From contig DAHWKF010000097.1 in assembly GCA_027343785.1 (NCBI GenBank), positions 1 through 9,164 on the forward strand: 9,164 bases of DNA, given 5' to 3'. The translations under genes and the position numbers were made by a program. Shown piece by piece: positions 7,478 to 9,164 of this stretch. The notes below the pieces were generated by a model, which had not been told where the DNA came from, did no database searches, and was given only the letters and a program-made list of their open reading frames with translations. The stretch comes from Leptospirillum sp. (GTDB lineage: Bacteria; Nitrospirota; Leptospirillia; Leptospirillales; Leptospirillaceae). Each line of letters begins with the position of its first letter. The first letter of the stretch is position 1.

Positions 7478-7723
7478 GGCCAGATGAAAATGGAAACGGA
7501 TGCCCTGGCTTCTGTTGCCAGAGGTGTTCCGTTCAGGACTTGGTTCTCGTTGTGGCGCGTGTGTTGCGATTGTTTCAGGATGGTGCTTTTTTGGATTTCC
7601 GTTTGAAAACTGCCAGCTGATTTCTGAAACGCCAGGTCGCCGTCTCCGCGCGCGGGATGGTCACCGCGTCGATTTTTGGGACAGGACCTGCCGGATCATC
7701 CGGAACAATTGGGTGCCCAGCGT

Positions 7724-7731
7724 ACCTCCTT
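7724..7731 (-). promoter_or_regulatory. Perfect anti-16S Shine-Dalgarno (AAGGAGGT) without an obvious gene
   Basis: The minus strand reads AAGGAGGT, a full complement of the 16S 3' end. It lies about 250 bases upstream of ectA. A 24-codon frame (ATG at 7735 to TGA) overlaps it, and the same frame offers CTG, TTG and ATG codons downstream. A leader peptide is possible, but no start sits at clean spacing. Confidence 0.3.
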
Positions 7732-7916
7732 GCATTCTATTGTATGTCCAGTGATACGGCCTGTTTTTGTTGAGGGTTCCCCGACGGATTGCGGACCAGG
7801 GACCGCCTCCGGCATTCGCCCTGACCGATCCGGGGAAGTCCTTTCACGGCCATCAGAACCCCCTTCGCATTTTTATAGTCTTGCAGGAGGGCGGCAGGAA
7901 AGTCAAACCCTGATAA

Positions 7917-8019
7917 CGGAAAAAACGGAAATTTCCCCTTGTTTCCCGGAAAAAATTGTTTTTTTGGATCTATCCGGACCCGTTTTTTTGAAAAAATGGG
8001 TCCGTGACGATCTTTTTTT
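7917..8019. other. A/T-tract cluster, possible intrinsically bent DNA
   Basis: Six runs of six or seven A or T occur in about 100 bp: A6 at 7920-7925 and 7950-7955, T7 at 7959-7965 and 7983-7989, A6 at 7991-7996, T7 at 8013-8019. Several centres are spaced near multiples of a helical turn (about 10, 22 and 30 bp). CGGAAA recurs at 7917, 7926 and 7947. Bent DNA is common upstream of osmotically regulated promoters. The bending itself is inferred. Confidence 0.4.
7975..8004. repeat. 13-bp hairpin with TTGA loop
   Basis: CGGACCC (7975-7981) pairs with GGGTCCG (7998-8004). The stem continues through one G-U pair and five A-T pairs to a four-base TTGA loop. A T7 run begins only eight bases later (8013-8019), too far for a standard plus-strand intrinsic terminator. 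The minus-strand side has no T-tract. It may be a regulatory dyad or a weak terminator. Confidence 0.55.
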
Positions 8020-8068
8020 CAATAATAACGGTGTTTTGGGTTGAAGGAGGGGGAGAGGGGGTGGTAGC

Positions 8069-8101
8069 ATGGTCAGGGCCCCTGTGGTGTTCTGGTCTTG
8101 A
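8069..8101 (+). CDS. Possible 10-codon leader peptide upstream of proP
   Basis: ATG at 8069 opens a 10-residue frame (MVRAPVVFWS) that stops with TGA at 8099-8101. A G-rich Shine-Dalgarno-like tract (AGAGGGGG, 8054-8061) lies just upstream. The frame runs through the 5' arm of the terminator-like hairpin and its stop codon falls in the loop, the geometry of a translated attenuator. The peptide is too short to prove by composition. Confidence 0.25.
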   Translation: MVRAPVVFWS

Positions 8102-8136
8102 CGAATGGACAGAACGCCAAGGGGATTTCTTTTTTT
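8079..8136 (+). terminator. Rho-independent terminator-like hairpin in proP leader
   Basis: CCCCT (8079-8083), a bulged G, then TGGTGTTCTG (8085-8094) pair with CAGAACGCCA (8110-8119) and AGGGG (8120-8124). This makes 15 pairs with one G-U wobble and a 15-base loop. ATTTC and a T7 run (8130-8136) follow directly. The orientation is plus, and no plus-strand gene ends upstream. It therefore either ends a small RNA or controls read-through into proP, which starts 98 bp downstream. Confidence 0.6.
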
Positions 8137-8161
8137 GAGCTTTTTGTCGTGGGATTTCTCC

Positions 8162-8197
8162 AGGAGGTGAATGGCGGATTCGGTCCATCCGTTCTGA
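8162..8197 (+). promoter_or_regulatory. AGGAGGTGA ribosome site with 8-codon ORF in frame with proP
   Basis: AGGAGGTGA (8162-8170) is followed at once by ATG (8171). That frame encodes MADSVHPF and stops at TGA 8195-8197. It is in frame with the proP start at 8234. The gap of three bases between AGGAGG and ATG is short, so translation may be weak. It could be a second leader peptide. Confidence 0.3.
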
Positions 8198-8233
8198 ATT
8201 TTCGCAACATCGGACAGGGGGAGCGCGGTCGAT

Positions 8234-9164
8234 ATGCCAGCGAGGCTCAGAAGAAGGGATATCGCTGTCGTTAATCTGGAAGTGGCGAGGAAAGCCGCTT
8301 TCGGGGCGGCGGTCGGAAACGCGATGGAGTGGTTCGATTTCGGCGTCTATTCCTATCTGGCGGTGACGATCGGCAGGATCTTCTTTCCGGAGGTCGATTC
8401 GGACGCCCAGCTGGTGGCGTCATTCGCCACCTTCGCGGTGGCGTTTGTCGCCCGGCCTGTCGGGGCCGTCTTTTTTGGACGTCTCGGGGACGCGGTCGGC
8501 CGAAAGATCGTGCTGGTCGCTACGCTCGTCATCATGGCGCTGAGCACGTTTTGTATCGGCCTGATTCCCGGTTACCGGACGATCGGATTGCCCGCCGCCA
8601 TTCTCCTGTTTCTGGCCCGTCTGGCCCAGGGTTTTTCCACAGGGGGAGAGTACGCGGGGGCCATGACGTATATCGTGGAATACTCTCCGGACAAACGTCG
8701 CGGAATGATGGCGAGTCTGCTTGAAGTGGGCACCCTGTCGGGTTTTGTTCTCGGCGCGGGAATGGTCACGGCACTGACCGCCTGGATGGGACCGGAAAAA
8801 ATGTTGCAATGGGGATGGCGCGTCCCGTTTTTTATCGCCGCGCCGCTCGGACTTTTCGCGGCATGGTTCCGGACCCGTCTTTCGGAAACACCCGTGTTCG
8901 AATCCCGGGAAAAGAACACGGAGGACGGGGAATCCGGTGTGCCGTTCAGGGATCTTTTTTCGTGCACTGGAGGCCGATGCTCATCGGCCTGGGTCTGGTG
9001 TTTTTTTATAACGTGATCGATTACATGGTTCTCTCGTACATGCCTTCCTACCTCTCCGCCGTCATGGGATACGGGGAGACCAAGGGCCTCCTTCTGATTC
9101 TGGTTGTGATGCTGATCATGATCCCGGTCGTCATTCTGGTCGGCGCCGCCAGCGACCGGTGGGG
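8234..9164 (+). CDS. proP: ProP-like osmoprotectant:H+ symporter, frameshifted and cut by window edge
   Basis: Inner-membrane MFS symporter of the metabolite:H+ (MHS) family, which takes up compatible solutes such as proline, glycine betaine or ectoine. The N-terminus (RRDIAVVNLEVARKA, then GNAMEWFDFGVYSYL at 28-42) parallels E. coli ProP. Motif A is GRLGDAVGRK at 82-91, and LAQGFSTGGEYAGA (130-143) is another family hallmark. At a T6 run (8955-8960, after residue F242) the frame is lost and would stop at 9016. One extra T gives LFFVHWRPMLIGLGLVFFYN and then DYMVLSYMPSYLSAVMGYGE, which aligns with ProP up to the window end (about 310 of some 500 residues). The ATG at 8234 has GGGGGAG about 11 bases upstream. 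It is divergent from ectABCD, which suggests joint osmotic control. The substrate cannot be decided from the sequence, and the C-terminal region is not visible. Confidence 0.88.

Larger units (their letters stand above)
7465..8233. other. 769-bp gene-poor divergent spacer between ectA and proP
   Basis: No convincing protein gene is seen on either strand. The spacer must hold the promoters of both ectABCD and proP. On the minus strand there are -10-like hexamers TACAAT (7744-7739) and TATAAA (7877-7872), and on the plus strand TATAGT (7874-7879), but none has a good TTGACA partner at 17 bp. The segment 7910-8040 is rich in A/T tracts and dyads, and 8043-8061 is a pure-purine G-rich tract on the plus strand. 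The 7465-7720 part shows nothing I can name. Specific elements are listed separately. Confidence 0.6.

Noticed and set aside
7500..8044. Plus-strand frames of 84 and 122 codons in the spacer
   Set aside because: No ribosome site, no domain pattern, and the sequence is filled with homopolymer tracts.
7970..8188. Minus-strand 72-codon frame in the ect/proP spacer
   Set aside because: Composition is low-complexity Lys/Pro/His, it has no good ribosome site, and it overlaps the terminator-like hairpin and A/T tracts.
1..9164. CRISPR array, insertion sequence, tRNA or rRNA genes
   Set aside because: No regularly spaced repeats, transposase motifs, terminal inverted repeats or tRNA/rRNA signatures were seen on either strand.

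Overview
The window (about 9.2 kb, G+C-rich bacterial DNA) is dominated by a compatible-solute locus. A minus-strand ectABCD operon (about 7464 down to 4203) makes ectoine and 5-hydroxyectoine. A ProP-type osmoprotectant:H+ symporter gene is divergent from it and runs off the right edge. Gene content and base composition would fit an acidophilic, salt- or sulfate-stressed bacterium such as Leptospirillum. This is a tentative inference from general knowledge; no marker gene in the window fixes the taxonomy.

Layout. 27-725 (+) is an unrecognised exported Pro/Gly/Gln-rich protein. It converges on a two-gene minus-strand unit: a diverged cation/Ca2+-exchanger-like membrane protein (1985-2893) whose stop overlaps the start of an MFS transporter (786-1988). 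A roughly 285-bp divergent spacer with inverted repeats follows. Next are two plus-strand genes for small envelope proteins: a membrane-anchored protein with an SH3-like tail (3179-3640) and a secreted Sel1-repeat protein (3710-4144). These converge on the ect operon, read in the order ectA (TTG start, strong Shine-Dalgarno), ectB (ATGA overlap with ectA), ectC and ectD. A 769-bp gene-poor spacer separates ectA from proP. It holds A/T tracts, a 13-bp hairpin, a strong terminator-like hairpin with a T7 tract just upstream of proP, and several strong Shine-Dalgarno sequences attached only to tiny ORFs.

How the genes work together. EctB, EctA and EctC convert aspartate semialdehyde to ectoine, and EctD hydroxylates it. 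ProP would import external solutes or recover leaked ones. No aspartokinase (ask_ect) or ectR regulator lies in the window.

Most notable points. (1) ectB is split by a -1 frameshift at a G6 run, and proP is split by the same kind of shift at a T6 run. In both, adding one base to the run restores a full, conserved protein. This is either homopolymer sequencing error, real decay of the osmoprotection locus, or slippage-based switching. (2) The leader of proP looks like a transcription attenuator: a 10-codon ORF ends inside a terminator hairpin, and an upstream purine tract could pair with the hairpin's 5' arm.
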